Shown here in pieces: positions 8,688 to 17,574 of a stretch of 64,000 nt of DNA. A program made the position numbers and the translations under genes. Numbering within the stretch: position 1 is the first letter of the stretch; the number at the start of each line of letters is the position of its first letter. Source of the stretch: Paraburkholderia sp. CNPSo 3274 (GTDB lineage: Bacteria > Pseudomonadota > Gammaproteobacteria > Burkholderiales > Burkholderiaceae); NCBI RefSeq assembly GCF_024206475.1, contig NZ_JAMBPR010000029.1:1-64000 (forward strand), given 5' to 3'. The notes below the pieces were generated by a model that saw only the letters and a list, made by a program, of their open reading frames with translations, did no database searches and had not been told where the DNA came from.

Positions 8688-9512
8688 ATGTTCAAGAGAC
8701 TTCGCGAAGACATTGCCACGATCCGCGAGCGCGATCCTGCCGCCCGCAGCGCGTGGGAGGTCCTGACCTGTTATCCGGGTCTGCATGCGCTCGTGCTGCA
8801 TCGCTTCGCGCATGCGTGCTGGCGCGCGGAGCGCCGCTGGCTCGCGCGCTACGTTTCGCAGATCGCGCGTTTTCTGACGGGCATCGAGATCCATCCGGGC
8901 GCGACCATCGGCAGGCGCGTGTTCATCGATCACGGCATGGGCGTCGTGATCGGCGAGACGGCCGAGGTTGGCGACGACTGCACGATCTACCAGGGCGTGA
9001 CGCTCGGCGGCACATCGCTTACGCGTGGCACGAAGCGCCACCCGACGCTAGGTCCGGGCGTGATCGTCGGTGCGGGCGCAAAGGTGCTCGGCGGCTTCAC
9101 GGTCGGCGCCGGGGCGAAAATCGGCTCGAACGCCGTGGTCGTGAAGCCGGTGCCGGAAGGCGCGACGGCGGTGGGCAACCCCGCGCGCGTCGTCGCGCCC
9201 GCGAAGACCGCGCCGGTGCAGGCCAGGCCGGCTTCGGCGCGCGAGGGCTTTTGCGCATATGGCATCACGCCGAATGCCGACGATCCGGTTTCGCTCGCGA
9301 TCCACGGCTTGATCGACCACGCGGCTACGCAGACACAGCGCGTCGATGCCATCGTCGTCGCGCTCGAGCGGCTCGGCGCGCGACTCGAGGCGCTGCATGG
9401 CGCCGATGCGGCGCTCGCCGAATTGCGGCGTCTGTCTGAGGGGCTGGAATGCGGCGGGCCGCAAGCCGAAGCGGCGAGCCGCGAAGAAGAGAAGGCGCCT
9501 GCGCGCGTTTGA
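8688..9512 (+). CDS. cysE: serine O-acetyltransferase CysE
   Basis: 274 residues. Transfers acetyl from acetyl-CoA to L-serine, the first step of cysteine synthesis. The catalytic left-handed beta-helix is built of hexapeptide repeats from about residue 65: GIEIHPGATIGRRVFIDHGM, then GVVIGETAEVGDDCTIYQGV and KRHPTLGPGVIVGAGAKVLG. The active-site His-Gly pair (DHGMGVVIGE) is present. The ATG at 8688 gives the typical MFKRLREDIATIRERDPAAR start. Beyond the helix there is an extra tail of about 90 residues, longer than in short-form EpsC-type enzymes, ending in an acidic/basic stretch. It is unlinked to cysK here. Confidence 0.93.
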   Translation: MFKRLREDIATIRERDPAARSAWEVLTCYPGLHALVLHRFAHACWRAERRWLARYVSQIARFLTGIEIHPGATIGRRVFIDHGMGVVIGETAEVGDDCTIYQGVTLGGTSLTRGTKRHPTLGPGVIVGAGAKVLGGFTVGAGAKIGSNAVVVKPVPEGATAVGNPARVVAPAKTAPVQARPASAREGFCAYGITPNADDPVSLAIHGLIDHAATQTQRVDAIVVALERLGARLEALHGADAALAELRRLSEGLECGGPQAEAASREEEKAPARV

Positions 9513-9562
9513 GGCGTGGCGCGAGGAAGGTGCCAAAAGCGAGGTGCTAAAAGCGGCGCACC

Positions 9563-10360
9563 TCAGTCCAGCGGCAAGACCCTGAACCCTTCGGCATCCA
9601 CGCGCAGATAGCCGCCGCGCGGCTTGCCGTGATCGAGATCCCAGTCGGGCAAGACCCAACGCGTGCCGCCGGGCTCCTGGTGTCGCGCCGGCCGGTGCGT
9701 ATGGCCGTGCACGATGGTGTTCGCACGCGCGCGCTTGAAAAGCGCAGCGACGCCTTTAGCCGTGACGTCGTACTTCGGCAGGCGTGGACCGCTGCGTTTG
9801 CTCTCGCTCGCCTGGCGCGCCCGCTCGGCGATCGCACGCCGCCAGCGAAACGGCCACGCAAGAAACAGCAACTGCACGAGCCGGTTGCGCGCGAGCTTGC
9901 GAAAGAGCTGATAGCCGTGATCGTCGGTGCACAGCGCGTCGCCGTGCGCGAGTGCGAGGCGCGTGCCGAACGCGGTGATCGCGATGGGGTCGGGCAGCCA
10001 GATCGCGCCCGCGGCTTTCATGAAGCGCTTGCCCATCAGAAAGTCGCGGTTGCCGTGCATGATGTAGAGCGCGATGCCGCGCTCGGAGAGCGTATGCATC
10101 AGCGCAGCCATGCGTGCGGGGAACGGATCGGTGAGCATGTCGTCACCGATCCAGTATTCGAAGAGGTCGCCGAGTATGAACACCGAGTCGGCCTGATCGG
10201 CCGTCACCCGGATGAAGCGCTCGAACGCGGCGACCGTGCGCGGAATCCCTTCATTCAGATGCACATCGGAAATGAACAGGAACGGACGAGCCGCGTGCGG
10301 GCGCTTGCCCTCGCCGGGCACGCCCGCGGCAGCGTGTCGTAAAGCTTTTTCCTGCAGCAT
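9563..10360 (-). CDS. lpxH: UDP-2,3-diacylglucosamine hydrolase LpxH
   Basis: 265-residue peripheral membrane metallophosphoesterase that cleaves UDP-2,3-diacylglucosamine to lipid X in lipid A synthesis. All metal motifs are seen: FISDVHLNE, GDLFEYWIGDD, MHGNRDFLMG, and the C-terminal HGHTHRP. A roughly 25-residue N-terminal lead (rich in Ala/Arg) precedes the first motif, so the true start may be a little downstream. It is the first gene after the two cyclophilins on the minus strand (34-base gap to ppiB), so co-transcription with ppiB is likely. Confidence 0.93.
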   Translation of the reverse strand: MLQEKALRHAAAGVPGEGKRPHAARPFLFISDVHLNEGIPRTVAAFERFIRVTADQADSVFILGDLFEYWIGDDMLTDPFPARMAALMHTLSERGIALYIMHGNRDFLMGKRFMKAAGAIWLPDPIAITAFGTRLALAHGDALCTDDHGYQLFRKLARNRLVQLLFLAWPFRWRRAIAERARQASESKRSGPRLPKYDVTAKGVAALFKRARANTIVHGHTHRPARHQEPGGTRWVLPDWDLDHGKPRGGYLRVDAEGFRVLPLD

Positions 10361-10393
10361 CGATGAAGGGTGTGCGTGAGAGTTGTATGAAGC

Positions 10394-10888
10394 TTATTCG
10401 ACGACGACAGCCTTCTCGATCACGACGTCGTCGACCGGCACGTCCTGATGGAAGCCCTTCGAGCCCGTCTTGACCTTCTTGATCTTGTCGACCACTTCGA
10501 GGCCTTCCACGACCTTGCCGAACACGGCGTAGCCCCAGCCTTGCGGCGTCGGCGACGAGTGGTTCAGGAAGTCGTTGTCGGCGACGTTGATGAAGAACTG
10601 TGCCGATGCCGAATGCGGGTCGTTGGTGCGCGCCATGGCAATCGAGCCGCGCTCGTTCTTCAGGCCGTTGTTCGCTTCGTTTTCGATCGACGCTTCGGTC
10701 GGCTTTTGCTTCATGGCGGCGTCGAAGCCGCCGCCCTGGATCATGAACCCGTCGATGACGCGGTGAAACACCGTGCCGTCATAGTGGCCGCTCTTCACAT
10801 AGTTGAGGAAGTTGGCGACCGTCTTCGGGGCCTTCTCGGCGTTCAGTTCGAGCTTGATGACGCCGTGGTTCGTGTGCAGTTCGACCAT
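10394..10888 (-). CDS. ppiB: cytosolic cyclophilin-type peptidyl-prolyl isomerase
   Basis: 164 residues, standard PpiB size. Cyclophilin active-site residues are visible: FHRVIDGFMIQGGG, MARTNDPHSASAQFFINV and FGKVVEGLEVVDKI. There is no signal peptide when the ATG at 10888 is used (MVELHTNHGVIKLELN), so it acts in the cytoplasm. This start has GGATC upstream; the longer frame to 10960 adds an uncharacteristic Arg/Pro segment. It follows the exported paralogue at 11049-11633, giving a cytoplasm/periplasm pair. Confidence 0.94.
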   Translation of the reverse strand: MVELHTNHGVIKLELNAEKAPKTVANFLNYVKSGHYDGTVFHRVIDGFMIQGGGFDAAMKQKPTEASIENEANNGLKNERGSIAMARTNDPHSASAQFFINVADNDFLNHSSPTPQGWGYAVFGKVVEGLEVVDKIKKVKTGSKGFHQDVPVDDVVIEKAVVVE

Positions 10889-11048
10889 GATGGGATCCTT
10901 TGCCTGTGGCTGGGGGAATGAACGTCGCTGCATCGGCAAGAGGCGGGGCATGTTACCCAACGCGTGTGCCGGCGCCGCGACGTGCGACGGGTGAGGGCGG
11001 CGCTGCCGCCCGGTTAGTCGATGATTAACTGGCGTGTTGCCGGCGTTT

Positions 11049-11633
11049 TTACTTGCCGACGACGGTAGCCGACTCGATCACGATTTCCTTTTGCGGCACG
11101 TCGGCCATCGGGCCGCGCGAGGTCGTGGGCGCCGCTTCGATCTTCTTCACGACGTCCATGCCTTGCGTAACCTTGCCGAACACGGCATAGCCATTGCCGT
11201 CCGGGTTCGGATAGTCGAGGCCCGCGTTGTCGACCGTATTGATGAAGAACTGCGCGGTCGCCGAATTCGGGTCGCTCGTGCGCGCCATCGCGATCGTGCC
11301 CGTGAGGTTCTTCAGGCCGTTCCTGCTTTCAAGCGCGATCGGGGCGCGCGTGGGCTTCTCGACGAAGCTTTGCGTGTACCCACCGCCCTGGATCATGAAG
11401 CCGCGAATCACGCGATGAAAGATTGTGCCGTTGTATTGGCCAGCCTTCACGTACTGCAGGAAATTGTCGACGGTCTTCGGCGCTTTCTCCGGATAGAGCT
11501 CGACGCGAATGTCGCCTTCACTGGTCTTGAAGAGCACTTGCGGATGCGCGGCGGCCGGCTGGCCGTTTTGCGCAAAGGCGGGTGCGTTCGCGATCAGGGC
11601 GGCGCTGCCGAGCGCCAACATCAACCATTTCAT
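11049..11633 (-). CDS. ppiA: periplasmic cyclophilin-type peptidyl-prolyl isomerase
   Basis: 194 residues. A signal peptide (MKWLMLALGSAALIANAPAF, cleavage after AFA) directs it to the periplasm. The cyclophilin domain has FHRVIRGFMIQGGG, IAMARTSDPNSATAQFFINT and a VFGKVTQGMDVVKKIE end. Start at 11633 chosen because it begins the signal peptide. The paralogue ppiB is directly downstream, and the exported TPR gene is 53 bases upstream on the same strand; the three probably form one operon. Confidence 0.93.
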   Translation of the reverse strand: MKWLMLALGSAALIANAPAFAQNGQPAAAHPQVLFKTSEGDIRVELYPEKAPKTVDNFLQYVKAGQYNGTIFHRVIRGFMIQGGGYTQSFVEKPTRAPIALESRNGLKNLTGTIAMARTSDPNSATAQFFINTVDNAGLDYPNPDGNGYAVFGKVTQGMDVVKKIEAAPTTSRGPMADVPQKEIVIESATVVGK

Positions 11634-11686
11634 GAGTATCCTCGGAAGTGCGGGAAAAACGCGGCGCGCAGGCTGCGCGCCATGTG

Positions 11687-12397
11687 TTAGTTCGATGGCG
11701 CCACAAAAGGCGGCATCGCGAGCGACCCCGTCGAGCCGCCGAACTGGTACGCGGGGTTGCTGAGCGCGGGCACGACGGCCGTTGGGCTCGCTTCCGATGC
11801 GCCTTCTGCCGCCGCGGCGCTCGGCTTTTTCTGCGCGGGCGGCGGCGAGATGATCTTCGCGATGTCGGCCTGGCGCTGCTGCGTGGTGCCACTTGCGTGG
11901 CCAAGCGTTTGCGCGCGGCGGTATGACGCATCGGCCAGACGCAGGTACAGGTCGCCGAGATTTTCCCACGCGAGTCCGTACGACGGGTTCGCCTTCACCG
12001 CGGTTTCGAGCGCGACGCGCGCCTCGTCGTAGCGGCCATGCTTCGCGTAAAGCGCCGCGAGATTGTTGTAAGGCTCGGGCAATTCGGGGTAGAGCTGCGT
12101 GAGTTCGGTGAACGCCTCGATCGCGTCGTCGTCGCGGTTCAGGCGCGCGAGAATGGTCGCGCGCTTGAACTTCGCCTGTACGTCGCGCGGATTCGTCTTG
12201 ATGCGTGCGTCGAGCTGGCTGAGCGCGCCAGCCCAGTCGTGCTGGCTGATCGCCGCGTCGGCACCCGGCGTGGCGTCGGATGTCGCCGGGGGCGCGGCAT
12301 GCGCGATGCTGACACTGCACAGCACGATCGCGACGCTCGAGAGAGTCGACGCGGCAAGGGTCGCAGCACGGGGCGCGCGGCCGCTGGAAGGTTTCAT
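11687..12397 (-). CDS. exported tetratricopeptide-repeat protein
   Basis: 236 residues with an N-terminal signal sequence (hydrophobic run up to VSIAHA, cleavage near residue 34). TPR-type helices follow: the segments around DWAGALSQLDARIKTNPRDV, DDAIEAFTELTQLYPELPEP and YDEARVALETAVKANPSYG are spaced about 35 residues apart with the usual Pro/Ala/Gly pattern. Such proteins scaffold protein complexes; the partner is unknown. The ATG at 12397 starts the signal peptide. The C-terminus is Ala/Pro-rich and unstructured-looking. It heads the probable TPR-ppiA-ppiB(-lpxH) unit and faces cysS divergently. Confidence 0.75.
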   Translation of the reverse strand: MKPSSGRAPRAATLAASTLSSVAIVLCSVSIAHAAPPATSDATPGADAAISQHDWAGALSQLDARIKTNPRDVQAKFKRATILARLNRDDDAIEAFTELTQLYPELPEPYNNLAALYAKHGRYDEARVALETAVKANPSYGLAWENLGDLYLRLADASYRRAQTLGHASGTTQQRQADIAKIISPPPAQKKPSAAAAEGASEASPTAVVPALSNPAYQFGGSTGSLAMPPFVAPSN

Positions 12398-12672
12398 AGG
12401 GTGAGGTCGCGGTGTTATACTCCGAGCCATTCTAACAAAAGGTCTGTGCGTTTTCGTCGCGCGCTTTGTCCCTCGCCCGTTTCATTCGCATTCCGGGCGC
12501 GCTGCGCGAGTCGCCGGGCTTTCCAACGCCACTCGTGGTCGTCTCCGCGCCGATAGCAACCTGATTGCAGTCCGGACGCCGACAGACAGCAGCCTGAGCA
12601 ATGCGGGCATCACCCGCTGGCTGCGGTCGGCGCCGCCGCGGATTTCTTTCGACCCACGTATCCATCGCCTTT

Positions 12673-14070
12673 ATGGAATCACTGCGCATCTACAACACGC
12701 TCGCGCGTGACAAGCAAAATTTCGTGCCACTCGAGCCCGGCGTCGTGCGTATGTACGTCTGCGGGATGACGGTGTACGACTATTGTCACGTCGGGCATGC
12801 GCGTGTGATGGTGGTGTTCGATATCGTGCAACGCTGGCTGCGCGCGCTCGGCTACAACGTGACCTACGTGCGCAATATTACCGACATCGACGACAAGATC
12901 ATTCGTCGCGCGGTAGAAAACGGCGAGACGATCAAGCAGCTCACCGACCGTTTCATCGCGGCGCTGCACGAAGACGCGGACGCGCTCGGCATCGAGCGTC
13001 CCGATCATGAGCCGCGCGCGACGCAGTACATCCCGCAGATGCTCGACATGATCGGCAAGCTCGAGCGCAACGGCTACGCGTATCAGGGTGCGGACGGCGA
13101 CGTGAACTACGCGGTGCGCAAGTTCGCGAACTATGGCGCGCTATCGGGCAAGTCGATCGAAGACCTGCGCGCGGGCGAACGTGTGGCGACGAACGATGCC
13201 AAGCAGGATCCGCTTGACTTCGTACTGTGGAAACAGGCAAAACCGCAAGAGCCGGCCGACACGAGTTGGGACTCGAAGTATGGGCGCGGGCGTCCGGGCT
13301 GGCATATCGAATGCTCGGCCATGGGCTGCACGTTGCTCGGCGAGCACTTCGACATTCATGGCGGCGGCCACGACCTGCAGTTTCCGCACCACGAGAACGA
13401 GATAGCGCAGAGCGAAGGCGCGACCGGCAAGACGTTCGTCAATACGTGGATGCATAACGGCTTCGTGAATATCGACAACGAGAAGATGTCGAAGTCGCTC
13501 GGCAACTTCTTCACGATCCGCGAAGTGCTGGCGAAGTACGATGCCGAAGTGGTGCGCTTCTTCATGGTGCGCGCGCATTACCGCTCGCCGCTGAATTACA
13601 GCGACGTGCATCTCGACGACGCGCGCAACGCGCTCACGCGTCTTTACACGGCGTTGAAGGACGTAACGCCGGACGCGGGCGAGCTTGACTGGAATGAACC
13701 GTACGCGCAGCGTTTTCGTACGGCAATGAACGACGACTTCAATACGCCGGTGGCGATCGCCGCGCTGTTCGAACTCGCGAGCGAGGTGAACCGTACACGC
13801 GACGCAGTGCTCGCGCGTCAGCTGCAGCGCCTCGCACGTGTGATCGGGCTGCTCGTGCGCGAGCCGCGCGTGTTCCTGCAACAGGCCGCGGGCGCACAAG
13901 ATGCGGGCGCGCTCGACGTGGCAGCGATCGAAGCGAAGATCGCGGCGCGCACGGCGGCCAAGCAGGCGAAGCAATATGCGGAGGCGGACCGGATTCGGGC
14001 CGAACTGCTCGAAGCCGGTGTCGCGCTCGAAGACAAACCGGGCGGGTTGACCGAGTGGCGCCGCGTGTAA
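12673..14070 (+). CDS. cysS: cysteinyl-tRNA synthetase
   Basis: 465 residues, normal length. Class I synthetase that charges tRNA-Cys. HIGH-type motif HVGHAR, the zinc ligands starting at CGMTVYDYCHVGHAR, HIECSAM and HHENE, and the KMSKS loop EKMSKSLGNFF are all present. The ATG at 12673 is chosen (MESLRIYNTLARDKQNF); the longer frame from 12601 is unsupported. A TATACT box lies at 12416-12421, implying a leader of about 250 bases if used. Confidence 0.97.
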   Translation: MESLRIYNTLARDKQNFVPLEPGVVRMYVCGMTVYDYCHVGHARVMVVFDIVQRWLRALGYNVTYVRNITDIDDKIIRRAVENGETIKQLTDRFIAALHEDADALGIERPDHEPRATQYIPQMLDMIGKLERNGYAYQGADGDVNYAVRKFANYGALSGKSIEDLRAGERVATNDAKQDPLDFVLWKQAKPQEPADTSWDSKYGRGRPGWHIECSAMGCTLLGEHFDIHGGGHDLQFPHHENEIAQSEGATGKTFVNTWMHNGFVNIDNEKMSKSLGNFFTIREVLAKYDAEVVRFFMVRAHYRSPLNYSDVHLDDARNALTRLYTALKDVTPDAGELDWNEPYAQRFRTAMNDDFNTPVAIAALFELASEVNRTRDAVLARQLQRLARVIGLLVREPRVFLQQAAGAQDAGALDVAAIEAKIAARTAAKQAKQYAEADRIRAELLEAGVALEDKPGGLTEWRRV

Positions 14071-14117
14071 GCGGGCTGTCCAGTTTCCACTGATCGATTC
14101 GCGAGGCAGGAGGCAGG

Positions 14118-15002
14118 ATGGCAACGGCCACGAAGACGCAGACCAGGCGGTCTGCGTCGCTAACGGGCGCAACTGCGGGCGCACCCGCAGGTGCAAAGCG
14201 TGCGCTCAATGGAGCGGGCGGGAAGGCAGCGACAAAGCCGGCTGTAAAGACGGCGCGTGGAAAAACCAACGGCGCGTCCGCATCGCACGAGGCGCTCGAT
14301 GGCGTGGCAATCGAGGCCGCGCTCTCCAATGGTCCAGCCGCGCTCGAAGCCGTGGAGCCCGCGGCGAACGCGCTGGGCGATTTCGAATTCGAAGTGCAGC
14401 GTCCCGACTATTGGGACAAGGCCTGCGCGGACCTCGTCAAGCGCGACCGTATTCTCAAGAAGCTGATTCCGAAGTTCGGCCCCGTGCATTTGTTGAGCCG
14501 CGACGATCCGTTCGTCACGCTCGCGCGCTCGGTGGTCGGCCAGCAGATTTCGACGGCGGCGGCGCAAGCGCTTTGGCAGCGTGTGGAAGCCGCGTGCCCG
14601 AAGCTCGTGCCGCAGCAGTTCCTGAAGCTCGGTCACGAAAAGCTCGCCGCGTGCGGCCTCTCGAAACGCAAGACGGAATATATCCTCGATCTCGCGCAGC
14701 ATTTCGTCTCGGGTGCGCTGCACGTCGGCAAGTGGACGTCGATGGACGACGAAGACGTGATCGCGGAGCTCACGGCGATTCGCGGCATTGGCCGCTGGAC
14801 CGCCGAGATGTTCCTGATCTTCAATCTCGCGCGCCCGAATGTGCTGCCGCTCGACGATCTCGGCCTGATCCGCGCGATCAGCGTCAACTATTTCAGTGGC
14901 GAGCCGGTCACGCGCAGCGAAGCGCGCGAAGTCGCCGCCAACTGGGAGCCGTGGCGTACCGTCGCGACCTGGTATATGTGGCGCAGCCTCGAGCCGTCCT
15001 GA
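14118..15002 (+). CDS. alkA: DNA-3-methyladenine glycosylase II with basic N-terminal tail
   Basis: 294 residues. Excises alkylated purines in base-excision repair. The HhH-GPD domain covers about residues 95-290: RSVVGQQISTAAAQALW, the hairpin IRGIGRWTAEMFL, and the catalytic Asp in LPLDDLGLIRAI. The first 90 residues are not part of the enzyme fold: they are rich in Ala, Lys, Thr and Gly (GGKAATKPAVKTARGKTNGA), like histone H1 tails, and could add nonspecific DNA binding. RBS-like AGGAGGCAGG precedes the ATG at 14118. It lies between cysS and accA on the same strand. Confidence 0.88.
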   Translation: MATATKTQTRRSASLTGATAGAPAGAKRALNGAGGKAATKPAVKTARGKTNGASASHEALDGVAIEAALSNGPAALEAVEPAANALGDFEFEVQRPDYWDKACADLVKRDRILKKLIPKFGPVHLLSRDDPFVTLARSVVGQQISTAAAQALWQRVEAACPKLVPQQFLKLGHEKLAACGLSKRKTEYILDLAQHFVSGALHVGKWTSMDDEDVIAELTAIRGIGRWTAEMFLIFNLARPNVLPLDDLGLIRAISVNYFSGEPVTRSEAREVAANWEPWRTVATWYMWRSLEPS

Positions 15003-15036
15003 GGCCTGAGCCAGTTGTCAAATATTGAGAAAAATC

Positions 15037-15059
15037 CTATCGATCAAAAAAATCGATAG
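15037..15059. repeat. 8-bp inverted repeat upstream of accA
   Basis: CTATCGAT and ATCGATAG are separated by a seven-base CAAAAAA spacer. It sits about 75 bases before accA and after alkA. There is no T run after it, so it is unlikely to be a classic terminator; it may be an operator. A TAGAAT -10-like box follows at 15093-15098. Confidence 0.6.
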
Positions 15060-15130
15060 TTCTGAGCCGATTCCGGCGCGGGCGGGCGCGGTTAGAATAC
15101 GCGCTGCCGCAAAGTGAAGGATTTCCACAC

Positions 15131-16102
15131 ATGAAGACCACGTTTCTGGATTTCGAACAGCCGATCGCTGAACTGGAAGCGAAGATCGAAGAACTGCGCT
15201 TCGTTCAGGACGATTCGGCCGTCGATATTTCGGAAGAAATCGAGCGGTTGTCGAAGAAGAGCCAGCAGCTCACGAAGGACCTCTATGCGAACCTGAACCC
15301 GTGGCAGGTTTCGCAGATCGCGCGTCATCCGCAGCGTCCGTACACGCTCGATTACGTGCACGAGCTTTTTACCGATTTTCACGAACTCCATGGCGACCGC
15401 TCGTTCGCGGACGACCTTTCCGTCGTCGGCGGCCTCGCGCGCTTCAACGGCCAGGCCTGCATGGTGATCGGCCATCAGAAGGGCCGTGACACGAAGGAGC
15501 GCGCCGCGCGCAACTTCGGCATGCCGCGCCCGGAAGGCTATCGCAAGGCCGAACGCCTGATGCGCCTCGCGGAGAAGTTCGGTCTGCCCATCTTCACGTT
15601 CGTCGACACGCCGGGTGCGTACCCGGGCATTGGCGCGGAGGAGCGCGGCCAGTCGGAAGCGATCGGCCGCAATCTCTACGTGATGGCGGAACTCAAGACG
15701 CCGATCATCACGACGATCATCGGCGAAGGCGGTTCGGGCGGCGCGCTCGCAGTGGCCGTGGCCGATACCGTCATGATGCTGCAGTTCTCGACCTACTCGG
15801 TGATCTCACCGGAAGGCTGCGCGTCGATTCTCTGGAAGAGCGCCGCGAAGGCGCCGGAAGCCGCGGAAGCGCTGGGCCTCACGGCGCACCGCCTCAAGGC
15901 GCTGGGCCTCATCGACAAGATCGTAAACGAGCCGCTCGGCGGCGCGCATCGCGACCCGAAGGGCATGGCCGCGCTGCTGCGCCGCGCGCTTGCCGACTCG
16001 CTGCGCCAGTTCCAGGGCATGAGCATCGCCGACCTGAAGCAGCGCCGTTTCGAGCGCCTGATGGCCTACGGCAAGTTCAAGGAAACGACGCCGGGCGCGT
16101 AA
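15131..16102 (+). CDS. accA: acetyl-CoA carboxylase carboxyltransferase subunit alpha
   Basis: 323 residues, standard length. With AccD it transfers CO2 from biotin-carboxyl-carrier protein to acetyl-CoA, making malonyl-CoA for fatty acid synthesis. Typical start MKTTFLDFEQPIAELEAKIE, the crotonase-like core with FVDTPGAYPGIGAEERGQSE and the oxyanion segment IGEGGSGGALAVAVAD. AAGGA sits upstream of the ATG. accD is not in this window. The tilS start follows after 41 bases, so the two may be co-transcribed. Confidence 0.97.
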   Translation: MKTTFLDFEQPIAELEAKIEELRFVQDDSAVDISEEIERLSKKSQQLTKDLYANLNPWQVSQIARHPQRPYTLDYVHELFTDFHELHGDRSFADDLSVVGGLARFNGQACMVIGHQKGRDTKERAARNFGMPRPEGYRKAERLMRLAEKFGLPIFTFVDTPGAYPGIGAEERGQSEAIGRNLYVMAELKTPIITTIIGEGGSGGALAVAVADTVMMLQFSTYSVISPEGCASILWKSAAKAPEAAEALGLTAHRLKALGLIDKIVNEPLGGAHRDPKGMAALLRRALADSLRQFQGMSIADLKQRRFERLMAYGKFKETTPGA

Positions 16103-16143
16103 GGCGCGCGACGTCAACGCTCCTCAACGTCTGCGGTCATGCT

Positions 16144-17574
16144 GTGACCGACCATCCCGAATTCGACGCCGGGCGCATCGTTCTCGATGCGCTCGGCGTT
16201 GTGCTTGCCACGCTTGCCGACGATGCACGCATCGCGATCGCGTATAGCGGGGGGCTCGACTCGTCTGTGCTGCTGGACGCCGCGGTGCGGGTGGCCGGGG
16301 CGGCGCGTCTCGTCGCACTGCATGTGCATCACGGCCTGAGCCCGAATGCCGACGCATGGCTCGCCCATTGCGAGGCGACCGCGCGCGCCTACGGCGTCAC
16401 GTTCGACGCGATGCGTGTGGAGTTGGCGCGCGACGCCGCCGCCGGCGTCGAGGCGGCCGCCCGCGACGCCCGCTACCGCGCGCTCGATGCGATGTGCGCG
16501 GCGCACGGCGCGCAGGCACTCTGGCTCGCCCAGCATGCGGACGATCAGGCGGAAACGGTGCTGCTACAGTTGCTGCGCGGCGCCGGGCTCGCGGGGCTTG
16601 CGGCGATGGCGCCTGCACGTGCACCCGTGAATGGCGTGGCGCGCATGCGGCCGCTGCTCGCCTTGTTGCGCGCGCAACTGGAGCGCTATGCGCACGCGCA
16701 CGGACTGCACTGGATCGACGACGAATCGAACGACGACACGCGCTACGCACGCAACGCCTTGCGTCACGACGTGATGCCGGCGCTGTCGGCCCATTTCCCC
16801 GGTTATCGCGATGCACTCGCGCGCACGGCGGCACATGCGGCTTCTTCGCAGGGCCTGCTCGACGATCTCGCGCGCATCGATTTACGCGACGTTGGACGCG
16901 AGGGCGATAGCACGCTTTCACACGCCGCGCTGCTCGCGCTCGACGATGCGCGCGCGCTCAATTTGCTGCGTTACTGGATGCGCTCGCTTGGCCTGCCGGC
17001 GGCATCGGCGGCGCGGCTTGCGGATATGTTGCGCCAGTTGCGCGAGGTTGCGCGCGATGACTTGAACGGCCACGCATTACGCGTCGATCACGCCGGACAC
17101 CGCTTGCGCTCGTATCGCGGAATCATTTCGTGGGAAGCCGCGCGTGCGCGTGACGAACGCGCAGGCGAGAGCGCCGCTCATTCGCGGGCGCCTGTGTCGT
17201 TGAGCTGGCACGGAGAGGAAGTCTGGCGCCTGCCATCATGGCGCGGGACCTACATTTTCGCGCCCGCCGCCCCCGACGACGCCGACGCCGTTCCCGAGCA
17301 CGTGCTCGCGAGCGCGCCGCTCATCGCGCGCGAGCGCAGCGGCGGCGAGCGCTTGCGCGACGAAGCCGCGAACGTGAGTCGCACGCTCAAGAATCTGTTC
17401 CAGACGCGCGGCGTGCCTGCATGGGAGCGCGACGTGCCGTTGCTCTTCGCGGGCGAGACGCTGCTGTTCGTGCCCCGTATCGGCGTGAACCGCTCGGCGT
17501 TCGGCGCGACGCCAGGCGAGCGTGATGCGGCCTGGCGTCGCATCGAATGGCGCGAGGATTGGCTGATCGCTTGA
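16144..17574 (+). CDS. tilS: tRNA(Ile)-lysidine synthase TilS
   Basis: 476 residues. Converts the CAU anticodon wobble cytidine of a tRNA-Ile to lysidine using ATP and lysine. The PP-loop SGGLDSSVLLDA is at residues about 36-48; DDQAETVLLQLLRGAGLAGL and the C-terminal lysidine-synthetase domain (RSGGERLR, then SRTLKNLFQTRGVPAWERDV) complete the family architecture. GTG at 16144 is the start. Codon use is Arg/Ala-heavy like its neighbours. It is likely translated from the accA message. Confidence 0.93.
   Translation: MTDHPEFDAGRIVLDALGVVLATLADDARIAIAYSGGLDSSVLLDAAVRVAGAARLVALHVHHGLSPNADAWLAHCEATARAYGVTFDAMRVELARDAAAGVEAAARDARYRALDAMCAAHGAQALWLAQHADDQAETVLLQLLRGAGLAGLAAMAPARAPVNGVARMRPLLALLRAQLERYAHAHGLHWIDDESNDDTRYARNALRHDVMPALSAHFPGYRDALARTAAHAASSQGLLDDLARIDLRDVGREGDSTLSHAALLALDDARALNLLRYWMRSLGLPAASAARLADMLRQLREVARDDLNGHALRVDHAGHRLRSYRGIISWEAARARDERAGESAAHSRAPVSLSWHGEEVWRLPSWRGTYIFAPAAPDDADAVPEHVLASAPLIARERSGGERLRDEAANVSRTLKNLFQTRGVPAWERDVPLLFAGETLLFVPRIGVNRSAFGATPGERDAAWRRIEWREDWLIA

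Noticed and set aside
10992..11008. GGGCGGC/GCCGCCC hairpin as a terminator of ppiA
   Set aside because: There is no T run after the stem on the minus strand, so it is not a convincing intrinsic terminator.
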